DNA from: SHLQ01 sp047638715
GTDB lineage: Bacteria > Actinomycetota > Acidimicrobiia > Acidimicrobiales > SHLQ01
Direction: 5' to 3'
Length of the DNA: 64,000 nucleotides
Assembly (NCBI GenBank): GCA_047638715.1
Contig: JBLIMK010000004.1
Location: 8,658 to 72,657, forward strand
A program made the translations under genes and the position numbers. Positions within the stretch are counted from its first letter, which is position 1. Each line of letters starts with the position of its first letter. Below, piece by piece: positions 7,570-16,446 of the stretch. The notes under the pieces are model-generated. The model saw only the letters and a program-made list of their open reading frames with translations, had not been told where the DNA came from and ran no database searches.

Positions 7570-8786
7570 CAGCGAGCCTTCGAAGAAGCGGAGACCGCGA
7601 GAATGTCGTCATCGGCGAGAATTGTTGCCATTACATCTGTGGAGGGCTCATTCTCGAGGTTGATCGATGCGACCGCGGCCACGGAGCCGCTGAACAATTG
7701 GTTTTCCATCTGTTGAACGTTGAGTCCAGCGGTCCGCAGCGTCTGAAACACCTTGGCCAGAACTCCGACCCGGTCGTAGTGACGAACAGTCAACACAACA
7801 CAACTCGCGAGATCGCCCACCATGTTGACGCAATTCGTAATCCTGCCCTGGACGTAACCCTCAATGACCGCGACCGTTCCTGCAGCCACCGCGTCCTGAG
7901 CTTGTTGTGTCGAGGCGCCAATGTGATGTGAGCCAACAACATTTGGATGGAGCGAGAGCGGCGATGTCCACTCCCCTGCCTTTCCAGAGGGCTCATCTGG
8001 CCAAACGTCGAGACCAGCACGAATACCCCGTGTGTCCATTGCGGCGATCAAGGCCTCAGCATCGACCACCTCTCCCCGCGAAGTATTGAGGACGATTGCG
8101 CCATCCTTCAGCTTCGACAAGAAGTCGGCATTCACCATGCCCTTCGTGTCGGCTGACTTGGGCACGTGGAGAGATACAACGTCGGCAGAGGCGAGAAGCT
8201 CGTCCATAGTGTCGACGAGATGGATGCCAGCAGCCCGAAGCCGCGTCAGAGAAGCGGTCGACCGGTTCGGCTTCCGTAGGGCGACCACCATCATGCCGAA
8301 ACCATTCGCACGTTCGGCCAATGCAAACCCGATCTCGCCCAATCCAATGATTGCGATCGTCTTGCCGTAGATGCCGTCAGCCTTGGAATACCGGCCCTTG
8401 TTCCACCGACCAGCCGTGAGGTCTGCCATGCCCGAGGCGATGTGACGATCGATCGCAAGAAGTAGTCCCATCGCAAGCTCCGCAACAGCGATTGCGTTCT
8501 GCCCCGGAACGTTGGACACGTAGACGCCACGTGCCGACGCAGCATCTTTGTCGACGTTGTCCGTGCCGGCTCCAGCACGAACGATGAGCCCGAGCGATTC
8601 TGAAGACTTGATGGCCTCCGCCGTCACTTTGGTCGAACGAACAACGAGCACATCGACGGGAAGTTCGGCTAGTCGGGCCGGGATCGTGTCGGCGTTGAGA
8701 TCGGCTTCGACAAGGACGTCGTGTCCCGCATCTCGCAGAGGCGAGAGCAGATCGTCCGCCAGGGCATCGGCGCAAAGGATTCGCAT
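7569..8786 (-). CDS. serA: D-3-phosphoglycerate dehydrogenase
   Basis: A 405-residue NAD-dependent dehydrogenase for the first step of serine synthesis (3-phosphoglycerate to 3-phosphohydroxypyruvate). It has a split catalytic domain around a Rossmann fold with GKTIAIIGLGEIGFALAERA, the catalytic region LNTSRGEVVD, and GSHHIGASTQQAQ with the active-site histidine. The last ~80 residues are an ACT-type regulatory domain (VVLTVRHYDRVGVLAKVFQT). The intervening ASB domain of ~530-residue mycobacterial SerA is absent. The open frame extends to 9035, but the fold begins at MRILCADALA, giving start 8786 behind a GAGAAAG Shine-Dalgarno-like sequence. Confidence 0.92.
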   Translation of the reverse strand: MRILCADALADDLLSPLRDAGHDVLVEADLNADTIPARLAELPVDVLVVRSTKVTAEAIKSSESLGLIVRAGAGTDNVDKDAASARGVYVSNVPGQNAIAVAELAMGLLLAIDRHIASGMADLTAGRWNKGRYSKADGIYGKTIAIIGLGEIGFALAERANGFGMMVVALRKPNRSTASLTRLRAAGIHLVDTMDELLASADVVSLHVPKSADTKGMVNADFLSKLKDGAIVLNTSRGEVVDAEALIAAMDTRGIRAGLDVWPDEPSGKAGEWTSPLSLHPNVVGSHHIGASTQQAQDAVAAGTVAVIEGYVQGRITNCVNMVGDLASCVVLTVRHYDRVGVLAKVFQTLRTAGLNVQQMENQLFSGSVAAVASINLENEPSTDVMATILADDDILAVSASSKAR

Positions 8787-8947
8787 GGTTGCATTTACTT
8801 TCTCGAGGCTCACGATGGCGCGAGGCGGGCGTGAGGACCGGTCAGTCGACCAAAGTGTAGAGGTCAGCACTGAACAGGCGTCCAGTCCCAGATGGACAAA
8901 CTTTTGACGACTTTGGGGCAACGCGCACAAACGGGCAGACTGTTCGG

Positions 8948-10099
8948 GTGAAAGCACTCGTCTTTGAACGAAAAGAAGTCCGTTACGCCGCTGCATCGGT
9001 CGTGTCGAGCGTGCGCCCCGGCGCCGGCGGCTCAATGGGCCCGCTCCGCCTTACCGATATCGATCCGCCCGACCTACCCGAAGGTGAATGGACTCGCGTG
9101 CGTCCACGGCTCACGGGCATCTGCGGATCTGATCTCTCCACGATCGACGGTCACTCCTCGGGTTACTTCGACGATCTTGTCAGCTTTCCGTTCGTCCCCG
9201 GGCACGAGATCGTCGGTACAACTCCCGACGGAACCCGCGTCGTGCTGGAACCAGTCCTTGGCCCAGCCGCCCGCGGTGAAACATCTACCGGCGACGCTCC
9301 GGGCGACGCGGCCGACTACGGGTACCTGTTGGACGGGCAGATCGACGATGGGATTCAGGTCGGGTTCTGCGCAAGTACCGGCGGTGGCTGGGGCGAGGAA
9401 CTGGTCGCTCATTCGAGTCAGTTGCATCAGGTCCCCGCGTCGATGTCCGACGAGACCGCGGTCATGCTCGAACCAGCCGCTGGGGGCGTTCACGCCGCCG
9501 CCCGCGCAAATATCGATGGGGGCATCGTCCTCGTCCTCGGCGCCGGAACGATGGGACTCGTTACAATCGCCGCCCTTCGCGAATACACAAATGCCGAAAC
9601 GATCGTCGCCGTCGCAAAACACCCGGTTCAGAAGACGTTCGCCGCCGACCTCGGAGCCGACCTTGTCGTCTCGCCATCAGAAACTGCCCGAGCAATTCGT
9701 CGGATCACCGGCAGCCGGATGATCGGCGAGAACCTCGCTGGCGGAGCTGATGTGACAATCGATGCCATTGGTAATGCTGCGTCGATCGAACGAGCCATCG
9801 GCGTCACGCGCCCCCGAGGACGGGTGGTCATGGTGGGGATGCCGGGCAGGGTGAGTCTCGACCTCACCTCGTTGTGGCACCGCGAGACCGAACTCGTCGG
9901 GGCTTACACGTACGGAACCGATGTATGGCCTGACGGAACTTCGGTCTCGAGCTTCACTCGAGCTATCGAGCTCGCCGAGAAGGTCGATCTTGGCCGCCTC
10001 GTCTCGGCCAAGTACCCGCTCAACCGATACAAGGACGCCATTAGCCATGCGGCTCAGGCGGGCCAGCGCGGAGCGGTGAAGGTCGTGTTTGAGCAATAG
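8948..10099 (+). CDS. Zinc-type medium-chain alcohol dehydrogenase family protein
   Basis: A 383-residue MDR-superfamily oxidoreductase. The catalytic zinc site is recognisable: GICGSDL supplies the cysteine and FVPGHEIVG the His-Glu pair. The Rossmann segment is LVLGAGTMGLVTIAALREY, followed by GADVTIDAIGN and RGRVVMVGMPG. The four-cysteine structural zinc loop usually found after GHE is not visible; that stretch reads EPVLGPAARGETSTGDAP. This suggests a member without the structural zinc. It starts at GTG 8948 and is divergent from serA with a 161-nt gap. The substrate cannot be inferred. Confidence 0.88.
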   Translation: MKALVFERKEVRYAAASVVSSVRPGAGGSMGPLRLTDIDPPDLPEGEWTRVRPRLTGICGSDLSTIDGHSSGYFDDLVSFPFVPGHEIVGTTPDGTRVVLEPVLGPAARGETSTGDAPGDAADYGYLLDGQIDDGIQVGFCASTGGGWGEELVAHSSQLHQVPASMSDETAVMLEPAAGGVHAAARANIDGGIVLVLGAGTMGLVTIAALREYTNAETIVAVAKHPVQKTFAADLGADLVVSPSETARAIRRITGSRMIGENLAGGADVTIDAIGNAASIERAIGVTRPRGRVVMVGMPGRVSLDLTSLWHRETELVGAYTYGTDVWPDGTSVSSFTRAIELAEKVDLGRLVSAKYPLNRYKDAISHAAQAGQRGAVKVVFEQ

Positions 10100-10167
10100 G
10101 CCGACGATGCTTGTGCAAAAGTGAACACCTGGCGACCCAAGACGCTCGAACGCGCGAGCGGGCCGCA

Positions 10168-10644
10168 CTAGGAGATATCGATTGGTGTCTCGGGAAGCTC
10201 GCCCGCTGCGATCGGTTCGATGAATTCGCGCAGGCGGGGAGGGAGCACCGGTTCATCGCTGGCAAGCAACTCGGCCACATCCCACCACTTCGCGCCCTTG
10301 AAGGCGAGCGCTTCGAAGTACTCGAGGCCCTGCGGGTCATATTCACCGCCCTCGCACCAGGCCACGTGAATCCACTCTTCGGAGTCGAAGAACATCCCAG
10401 CGAAGGTGAACTGGCACTCCTGAGTCCAGATGCACGGACCGACTTCGAACTCGGTGATGCCGGTCTCTTCGACGATCTCTCGGCGGGCGGCTTCAGCCGA
10501 CGTCTCACCCGGGTCGATGCCGCCGCCGGGGATCTCCCACCAGGCGGGCTTGCTCGAATCACCAGGGTCGCTCGAGTTGATCATGAAGATCTTATGGTCC
10601 CGATCGAGGAGCACCACTCGGGCTGCTGGCCGCTTGCGTCTCAT
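10168..10644 (-). CDS. NUDIX hydrolase
   Basis: A 158-residue protein with an intact Nudix box: GGGIDPGETSAEAARREIVEE matches GX5EX7REUXEEXGU and is followed by TGI. Such enzymes hydrolyse nucleoside diphosphates linked to another moiety; the substrate cannot be named. The N-terminal KRPAARVVLLDRDHKIFMI is the standard first strand. The frame runs on to 10788, but the fold and a leaderless -10 (TAGTCT, 7 nt upstream) support the ATG at 10644. It is divergent from leuS across only 36 nt. Confidence 0.92.
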   Translation of the reverse strand: MRRKRPAARVVLLDRDHKIFMINSSDPGDSSKPAWWEIPGGGIDPGETSAEAARREIVEETGITEFEVGPCIWTQECQFTFAGMFFDSEEWIHVAWCEGGEYDPQGLEYFEALAFKGAKWWDVAELLASDEPVLPPRLREFIEPIAAGELPETPIDIS

Positions 10645-10651
10645 CGAACCA

Positions 10652-10657
10652 AGACTA
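10652..10657 (-). promoter_or_regulatory. Candidate leaderless -10 element for the NUDIX gene
   Basis: TAGTCT on the minus strand, 7 nt before the ATG at 10644 and 11 bp from the leuS -10. Confidence 0.5.
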
Positions 10658-10668
10658 GATCCGAGCCC

Positions 10669-10674
10669 TAGAAT
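10669..10674 (+). promoter_or_regulatory. Candidate leaderless -10 element for leuS
   Basis: TAGAAT lies 6 nt before the GTG at 10681. No Shine-Dalgarno sequence precedes leuS. Confidence 0.55.
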
Positions 10675-10680
10675 ACAGAG

Positions 10681-13524
10681 GTGACTGAGCAGCAATCTGA
10701 GACGCCGCAACACCGCTACGACGCGGCGCTGGCCGACTCCATCGAAACCACCTGGCAAGGACGCTGGAAGGACGCTGGCACGTACCACACCCCCAATCCT
10801 GCAGGATCACTCACCGAAGGGCCCGCCAACGGTCCGACCGACCTTGCCGACCGTCCGAAGCTCTTCATCATGGACATGTTCCCCTATCCGTCGGGAACGG
10901 GCCTTCACGTCGGCCACCCACTCGGCTACATCAGCACCGATGTCTACGCCCGCTTCAAGCGCATGACCGGTTTCAACGTGTTGCACACGATGGGCTACGA
11001 CGCGTTCGGGTTGCCTGCCGAAGAGCACGCTCGCTCCACCGGCGAACATCCTCGGATCAACACCGAAGCCAATATCGCCAACATGAGTCGTCAGCTTGCG
11101 CGGCTGGGGCTCGGCCACGACGACCGCCGTTCGATCGCAACAACCGACGAGGCCTACTACCGCTGGACCCAGTGGATCTTCAGCCAGATCTTCAACGCCT
11201 GGTTTGACGAGCACGTCGGCAAAGCACGTCCGATCAGCGAACTCGAAGCCGAATTTGCAAGCGGTGTCCGGGTCCCCGAAGACGGCCGAGAGTGGACCGA
11301 GCTCTCAGCCGGTGACCAGCGAGCGCTGATCAACGAGCATCGCTTGGCCTATGTGAGTGAGGCTCCCGTCAACTGGTGCCCAGGCCTCGGCACGGTGCTC
11401 GCCAACGAAGAGGTCACGGCCGAAGGGTTATCCGACCGCGGGAACTTTCCTGTGTTCCGCCGTCCCCTCAGACAGTGGATGATGCGGATCACCGCCTATG
11501 CGGAACGGCTGATCGACGATCTGGATCTGCTCGACTGGACCGACAGTATCAAGACGATGCAACGCCACTGGATCGGCCGATCCGAAGGCGCACATGTCGA
11601 GTTCCGTGCCCCAACTGCACTGGACGCCGATGGCGAAGTGGCAACTATCAGCGTCTTCACCACCCGCCCTGACACGTTGTTCGGCGCCACATACATGGTC
11701 GTCGCCCCCGAACACTCCCTCGTTAGCTCCTTGACCGCCGAGGCGTGGCCGCAAGGCACCAAGGATGCGTGGACCGGCGGCGCAGCCACGCCGGCCCGAG
11801 CAATTGAGGCCTACCAGCGGCGCACGTCGCAGATGAGTGACCTCGATCGCCAGGAAAACAAAGAAAAGACCGGTGTGTTCACCGGCAGCTTCGCAGTCAA
11901 CCCTGTCAACGATCAGTCGATCCCCGTCTTCATTGCGGACTACGTGCTGATGGGTTACGGCACGGGCGCAATCATGGCGGTGCCAGGTCAGGACGAGCGC
12001 GACTGGGATTTCGCCAAAGCGTTCGACCTCGACATTCTTCGCACGGTGCAACCTCCCGCCGACTTCGACGGCGATGCCTACACAGGCACCGGAGCGGCCA
12101 TCAACAGCGGCTTCCTCGACGGCATGGAGATCGACGAAGCGAAATCGGCCATGATCGAGCACCTGGACGAGCTCGGCGCAGGTGAAGGAACGGTCACTAC
12201 GAAGCTGCGGGACTGGTTGTTCGCTCGTCAGCGTTATTGGGGCGAACCTATTCCGATCGTGTTCGATGATGACGGCAACGCCCGGTCTGTTCCCGACGAC
12301 TACTTGCCTGTCAATCTGCCCGAGCTGATCGACTGGGCACCACGCGAACTCGACGAAGACTCCGAACCCGAACCTCCGCTCGGCCGTGCGGACGGTTGGA
12401 CCACCGTGGAGCTCGATCTCGGAGACGGCGTCAAGACGTACAAACGTGACCTCAACACGATGCCGCAATGGGCTGGTTCGTGTTGGTACTACCTGCGATA
12501 CATCGATCCGGTGAGCAGCGACATCGTCGCTGATCCAACGTCCGAGAAGTACTGGATGGGCGGCGACGACCCTGAAAGTGGCGGTGTCGACCTCTACGTC
12601 GGCGGTGTGGAGCATGCGGTCTTGCACCTCTTGTACAGCCGGTTCTGGCACAAGGTGCTCTACGACTTGGGCCATGTGTCCACGCCAGAGCCGTTCAAAC
12701 GGTTGATCAATCAGGGTTACATTCAGGCGCACGCGTTCGTCGACGATCGGGGCATGTACGTCGAAGCAGCCGATGTCGTCGAAGCAGCCGACGGCTACGC
12801 ATACCAGGGCGGGGCAGTGACCCGCGAATACGGGAAGATGGGGAAGTCGCTGAAGAACTCGGTGACCCCCGATGACATGTACCGAGACTACGGCGCCGAC
12901 ACGCTCAGGCTGTACGAGATGTTCATGGGACCCATCGACCAGGATCGCCCCTGGGAGACCAAGTCGGTGGTCGGATCTCAACGACTCCTGCAGCGAATTT
13001 GGCGCAACTTGGTCGACGAAGACACCGGCGAACTCACGGTGGCCGACATCGGTGTTTCCGACGACCTCAACCGCTCCTTGAACCGCACGATCGACGCGGT
13101 TCAAGGAGCGATGGACGCCCTCAGCTTCAACACCTCGATCGCACGAATCACCGAGCTAAACAACGAGCTCACCAAACTCGATGGGCCGACTCCCACCGTC
13201 GTGGCCAATGCGCTCGTCCGGTTGATCGCACCCTTGGTCCCTCACATCGCTGAAGAGCTGTGGAGCAAGATGGGCCACGAGTCCTCTGTGGTTTACGCCG
13301 ACTTCCCGACTGCCGATCCTGCCTGGCTCGTCGATGACGAACTCGAAATCCCAGTCCAGATCAAGGGCAAACTGCGTTCGCGCATCACGATCGCGGCGGA
13401 TGCCGATGCTGCAACGATGCAAGCCGCAGCACTCGCCGACCCTCGAATTGCGGAGCTGCTCGAGGGCCTCGAGGTCCGCAAGGTCATCGTCATCCCCGGC
13501 AAGCTCGTCAACATCGTCGCCTAA
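10681..13524 (+). CDS. leuS: Leucyl-tRNA synthetase
   Basis: A 947-residue class I aminoacyl-tRNA synthetase that charges tRNA-Leu. The HIGH motif appears as HVGH within FPYPSGTGLHVGHPLGY near residue 75, and the KMSKS loop as KMGKS (YGKMGKSLKNSV) near residue 718. Between them lie the CP1 editing domain (TTRPDTLFGATYMVVAPEH, GYGTGAIMAVPGQDERD) and the leucine-specific region. The C-terminal anticodon-binding domain ends in a small tRNA-contact domain (KLRSRITIAADAD). Length is typical for actinobacteria. The GTG start at 10681 fits the nearby -10 and leaves the whole N-terminus intact. Confidence 0.97.
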   Translation: MTEQQSETPQHRYDAALADSIETTWQGRWKDAGTYHTPNPAGSLTEGPANGPTDLADRPKLFIMDMFPYPSGTGLHVGHPLGYISTDVYARFKRMTGFNVLHTMGYDAFGLPAEEHARSTGEHPRINTEANIANMSRQLARLGLGHDDRRSIATTDEAYYRWTQWIFSQIFNAWFDEHVGKARPISELEAEFASGVRVPEDGREWTELSAGDQRALINEHRLAYVSEAPVNWCPGLGTVLANEEVTAEGLSDRGNFPVFRRPLRQWMMRITAYAERLIDDLDLLDWTDSIKTMQRHWIGRSEGAHVEFRAPTALDADGEVATISVFTTRPDTLFGATYMVVAPEHSLVSSLTAEAWPQGTKDAWTGGAATPARAIEAYQRRTSQMSDLDRQENKEKTGVFTGSFAVNPVNDQSIPVFIADYVLMGYGTGAIMAVPGQDERDWDFAKAFDLDILRTVQPPADFDGDAYTGTGAAINSGFLDGMEIDEAKSAMIEHLDELGAGEGTVTTKLRDWLFARQRYWGEPIPIVFDDDGNARSVPDDYLPVNLPELIDWAPRELDEDSEPEPPLGRADGWTTVELDLGDGVKTYKRDLNTMPQWAGSCWYYLRYIDPVSSDIVADPTSEKYWMGGDDPESGGVDLYVGGVEHAVLHLLYSRFWHKVLYDLGHVSTPEPFKRLINQGYIQAHAFVDDRGMYVEAADVVEAADGYAYQGGAVTREYGKMGKSLKNSVTPDDMYRDYGADTLRLYEMFMGPIDQDRPWETKSVVGSQRLLQRIWRNLVDEDTGELTVADIGVSDDLNRSLNRTIDAVQGAMDALSFNTSIARITELNNELTKLDGPTPTVVANALVRLIAPLVPHIAEELWSKMGHESSVVYADFPTADPAWLVDDELEIPVQIKGKLRSRITIAADADAATMQAAALADPRIAELLEGLEVRKVIVIPGKLVNIVA

Positions 13525-13601
13525 CCATGGCGGATTTTGCTCTCGAACAAACACCTGGCGTGAACTGAGTCACACTCGCTCTGGCACCGAACCCACTTTT
13601 G

Positions 13602-13637
13602 GGGTCAGACCCAATTCGCTGATTTGGGGTCAGACCC
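13602..13637. repeat. Two short palindromic repeats GGGTCAGACCC
   Basis: Two copies of the perfect 5-1-5 palindrome GGGTCAGACCC at 13602-13612 and 13627-13637, each preceded by a T run and an extra G, 25 bp apart. They lie between leuS and the secreted protein gene and may be REP-like elements or a leuS terminator. The rest of the 280-nt gap (13525-13804) holds only the palindrome at 13765-13790. Confidence 0.6.
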
Positions 13638-13764
13638 GATCGCGGACGAGTTGTGAACAAATGGAAAATCCGCGATGGGTCGGACTCTTTGAGTGATCGC
13701 GACGGGTGACTCTCTTTAAGTAATATGGCTCAAGATACTCGCCACGATCCGTGATGTAAGCTGC

Positions 13765-13790
13765 TCGTGATGGCGTACGCCATCACGAGA
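13765..13790. promoter_or_regulatory. Perfect 26-bp palindrome 14 nt upstream of the secreted-protein gene
   Basis: The half-site CTCGTGATGGCGT (13765-13777) is followed directly by its exact reverse complement. It could be an operator for a dimeric regulator or, in RNA, a hairpin occluding the translation start at 13805. Confidence 0.75.
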
Positions 13791-13804
13791 TTGAGAGCGC
13801 CCTG

Positions 13805-15712
13805 ATGTTTCAACGATCTTCAACTGTTCGAAAGATCCTTCGCAGAGCCGTAACCACGTGCGTCGTCATGGCAGTCGCTGCGATTGCGCTGTTCAACATC
13901 GGACCGAGCAGTGGAGCGTCGGCCTCGGCACTCGATGGACCATTTACCCCACACGCATCGCTGGTTCCCGAAGTCCCCGTGACCGGGTATCCAATCATCC
14001 TGAACACGCCCAGCTACATCCTCAACGGGTTTACGGGGTACCGCCAGACCCGCGCCGTCGATCTGATCGATAACTACATCGTTTCGGGGGGCGACTTCTA
14101 CAACATCGAGTTACAGAACGGTCAGACGATCGAGCAGCGATACCTGACCGTCTTTGATGTATCGACCAAACAAATCGTGTGCACAAACCTTGACGTAAAC
14201 AACGAGGTTCTGGCGATCGCACCCGGTCCCGACCAGAACACCGCGATTATCGGCGGCCGCTTCACCACCGTCACCGGCGCCGACGGCGTCACCAGAACAA
14301 AGCCTCGGGTCGCCAAGATTGATCTCGATACCTGCCAGGTCGATGCCGCGTGGACCGCTGGCCCGATCAACTCGAAGGTGACAGAACTGGCGGTACGCAA
14401 CAACCGACTGTTCGTTGGCGGTGACTTCACCTCCATTGGAGGCGCCGCGATCGAACGTTTGGCCGAACTCAACCACTCAACCGGCGCGATCAACACGAAC
14501 TTCAGCTTCGTGTTCGGTGGCGAGCTATCACGCACCGTTGTTGGGATGGAGGTCAATACCGCAGGAACTCGTCTCGCGATAGTCCACCGAGCGACATCGA
14601 TCGATGGCAATTTCATGCGCGGATCCGCGGTCTTCAACGTGAGTAATCCCAACGCACCAACGCTCACCAACCACCGTCTGAGTACCGGCGCGAACGCCTA
14701 CCAAAACTACCACAAGATCCAAGATGGAGCCGTTTCACCAGACTTCAGCCGGATCGGGATCGTGGCAGGATTCGTCACAATTGCCGACTACGTGACGCTC
14801 GTCCCGACGACCGAAGCGGCAGGCCAAATCAGTTGGCAGCACTTCATGCGAGACAGCTCCACGGGAATCGGCATCTCGAACAACGCTGTCTACGTCGGTG
14901 GACACTTCTGCAAACCCGATGCTGGCCCAGGCGCCACACAAACCCTGGCTCCGAACGGCGGTCCGGGCTCCTGTACCGGCGTTTTATTCCCCGGCGGCGT
15001 GTGGCGAACCCAACTCGCGGCCCTCAACATCGCCGACGGCACGCCGCTCAACTGGAATCCGGGTAACAACAGCTTCCGCGGCGCAACAGCAGTCACGGTC
15101 GTCAGTCGCGGCCTACTCGTTGGATACGACAACGACCGTGTCAACAACCGCCGAGTCGGAGCAACAGCCTTCTTCGACTTCGGCGCTGGACCACCACCAC
15201 CGCCACCACCACCACCTCCACCACCCGGAGGCCAAACATGCACGGCCACCCAAGGCAACGGCCTCGTCACCCTCACATGGACCGCCATCGCTGGCGAGAA
15301 CAACTACATCGTCCGCCGCAACAACAGCTACATCGCCACCGCCGGCAACGTACTCACCTTCGATAACAGCCCCGGAACCGGCACCCACACATACCTCATC
15401 CGATCCAAACTCGCAGGCGTACAAACCGACACCACCTGCAACCCAGACATCACGATCGGCGCACCACCGCCACCACCACCACCTCCACCACCCGGAGGCC
15501 AAACATGCACGGCCACCCAAGGCAACGGCCTCGTCACCCTCACATGGACCGCCATCGCTGGCGAGAACAACTACATCGTCCGCCGCAACAACAGCTACAT
15601 CGCCACCGCCGGCAACGTACTCACCTTCACCGACAATGGTGGAGGCGCCGGGGACAGCTACGTGATTCGATCCCGCTTCGCGGGAGTGCTGACCGACACA
15701 ACCTGCAACTGA
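13805..15712 (+). CDS. Secreted propeller-type protein with two proline-rich linkers and duplicated FN3-like domains
   Basis: A 635-residue exported protein. Residues 1-~40 form a signal peptide (basic start, hydrophobic VVMAVAAIALFNIG, then Ala/Ser-rich). Residues ~60-455 carry repeats such as AIIGGRFTTVTGADG and LFVGGDFTSIGGAAI, typical of delta-60-like beta-propellers. A poly-proline linker leads to a ~80-residue FN3-like domain (QTCTATQGNGLVTLTWTAIA), a second proline linker and a second copy. Each copy has a Cys near its start and end (QTC, TTC), possibly a disulfide. The copies share a perfect 167-bp DNA repeat. It is likely a surface or adhesin-like protein; the function is unknown. 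Confidence 0.85.
   Translation: MFQRSSTVRKILRRAVTTCVVMAVAAIALFNIGPSSGASASALDGPFTPHASLVPEVPVTGYPIILNTPSYILNGFTGYRQTRAVDLIDNYIVSGGDFYNIELQNGQTIEQRYLTVFDVSTKQIVCTNLDVNNEVLAIAPGPDQNTAIIGGRFTTVTGADGVTRTKPRVAKIDLDTCQVDAAWTAGPINSKVTELAVRNNRLFVGGDFTSIGGAAIERLAELNHSTGAINTNFSFVFGGELSRTVVGMEVNTAGTRLAIVHRATSIDGNFMRGSAVFNVSNPNAPTLTNHRLSTGANAYQNYHKIQDGAVSPDFSRIGIVAGFVTIADYVTLVPTTEAAGQISWQHFMRDSSTGIGISNNAVYVGGHFCKPDAGPGATQTLAPNGGPGSCTGVLFPGGVWRTQLAALNIADGTPLNWNPGNNSFRGATAVTVVSRGLLVGYDNDRVNNRRVGATAFFDFGAGPPPPPPPPPPPPGGQTCTATQGNGLVTLTWTAIAGENNYIVRRNNSYIATAGNVLTFDNSPGTGTHTYLIRSKLAGVQTDTTCNPDITIGAPPPPPPPPPPGGQTCTATQGNGLVTLTWTAIAGENNYIVRRNNSYIATAGNVLTFTDNGGGAGDSYVIRSRFAGVLTDTTCN
15195..15628. repeat. Perfect 167-bp direct repeat within the secreted-protein gene
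   Basis: 15195-15361 and 15462-15628 are identical base for base, covering the end of the proline linker and the first half of each FN3-like domain. The sequence on both sides differs, so this looks like recent duplication or gene conversion. Confidence 0.95.
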
Positions 15713-15756
15713 GGTCTTCGCCTACGCTCGACACAACGTCGACGAGGGAGCCTTCC

Positions 15757-16446
15757 ATGGGCGAGATGATCGAATTCGCAGCAAACGGTGGGACGGCCAG
15801 AGGCTACGTCGCCGCTCCTGCGGCCGGCACCGGCCCGGCCATCATGGTTATCCAGGAATGGTGGGGGCTCGCGCCGCAGATCAAAACCGTGTGCGACCAG
15901 CTCGCCGAGGTCGGCTACGTCGCGCTCGCTCCAGATCTGTACGACGGAGAACTTGCTGAACACGACGAGATGGACAAAGCCAGCCATCTCAGTAGCACAC
16001 TCGACATGGAGCAGGCCGCGGTCGAGATGAGCGGAGCGATCACCGCGCTCCTCGATCTGGAACAAACCAGCAGCAGCACCGTGGGTATCGTTGGCTACTG
16101 CATGGGTGGCATGTTGTCGCTCGTGATGGCCGCAAAAGAGGGTGATCGAGTGGCTGCGGTTGCCACGTTCTACGGAGCGCCGGTAGGCGAGGGTGGGCCC
16201 GACTGGTCTGGCCTCACGGCAGCGGTCGAGGGGCACTTCGCCGAAACTGATGACTTCTTCCCACCCGACCAGGTCAAAGCCCTCGAGACAGATCTTCGAG
16301 GCATGGGCAAGAACGTCACGTTTACGGTCTACCCCGGAACCGGTCACGCGTTCACCAATGAAGACGACCCGCTCGGGACCTACAATCCCGAGCTCGACCG
16401 CATGACGTGGGGCAGCATGCTCGCGCTCTTCGAAGGCGCTCTCTAA
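15757..16446 (+). CDS. Dienelactone hydrolase family protein
   Basis: A 229-residue alpha/beta hydrolase of the dienelactone hydrolase family, which opens cyclic esters with a Cys-Asp-His triad. The nucleophile elbow is VGYCMGGML, the acid is in HFAETDDFF, and the histidine is in PGTGHAFTN. The N-terminal MVIQEWWGL, with the conserved Glu that interacts with the cysteine, is present. The start at 15757 has a good Shine-Dalgarno (GAGGGAG, 6 nt upstream); the longer open frame overlaps the secreted protein and reads as low-complexity shadow. The stop overlaps the next ATG (TAATG). The substrate is unknown. Confidence 0.92.
   Translation: MGEMIEFAANGGTARGYVAAPAAGTGPAIMVIQEWWGLAPQIKTVCDQLAEVGYVALAPDLYDGELAEHDEMDKASHLSSTLDMEQAAVEMSGAITALLDLEQTSSSTVGIVGYCMGGMLSLVMAAKEGDRVAAVATFYGAPVGEGGPDWSGLTAAVEGHFAETDDFFPPDQVKALETDLRGMGKNVTFTVYPGTGHAFTNEDDPLGTYNPELDRMTWGSMLALFEGAL

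Noticed and set aside
15113..15520. Antisense frames rich in Gly and Trp opposite the proline linkers
   Set aside because: They are the reverse reading of CCACCACC repeats.
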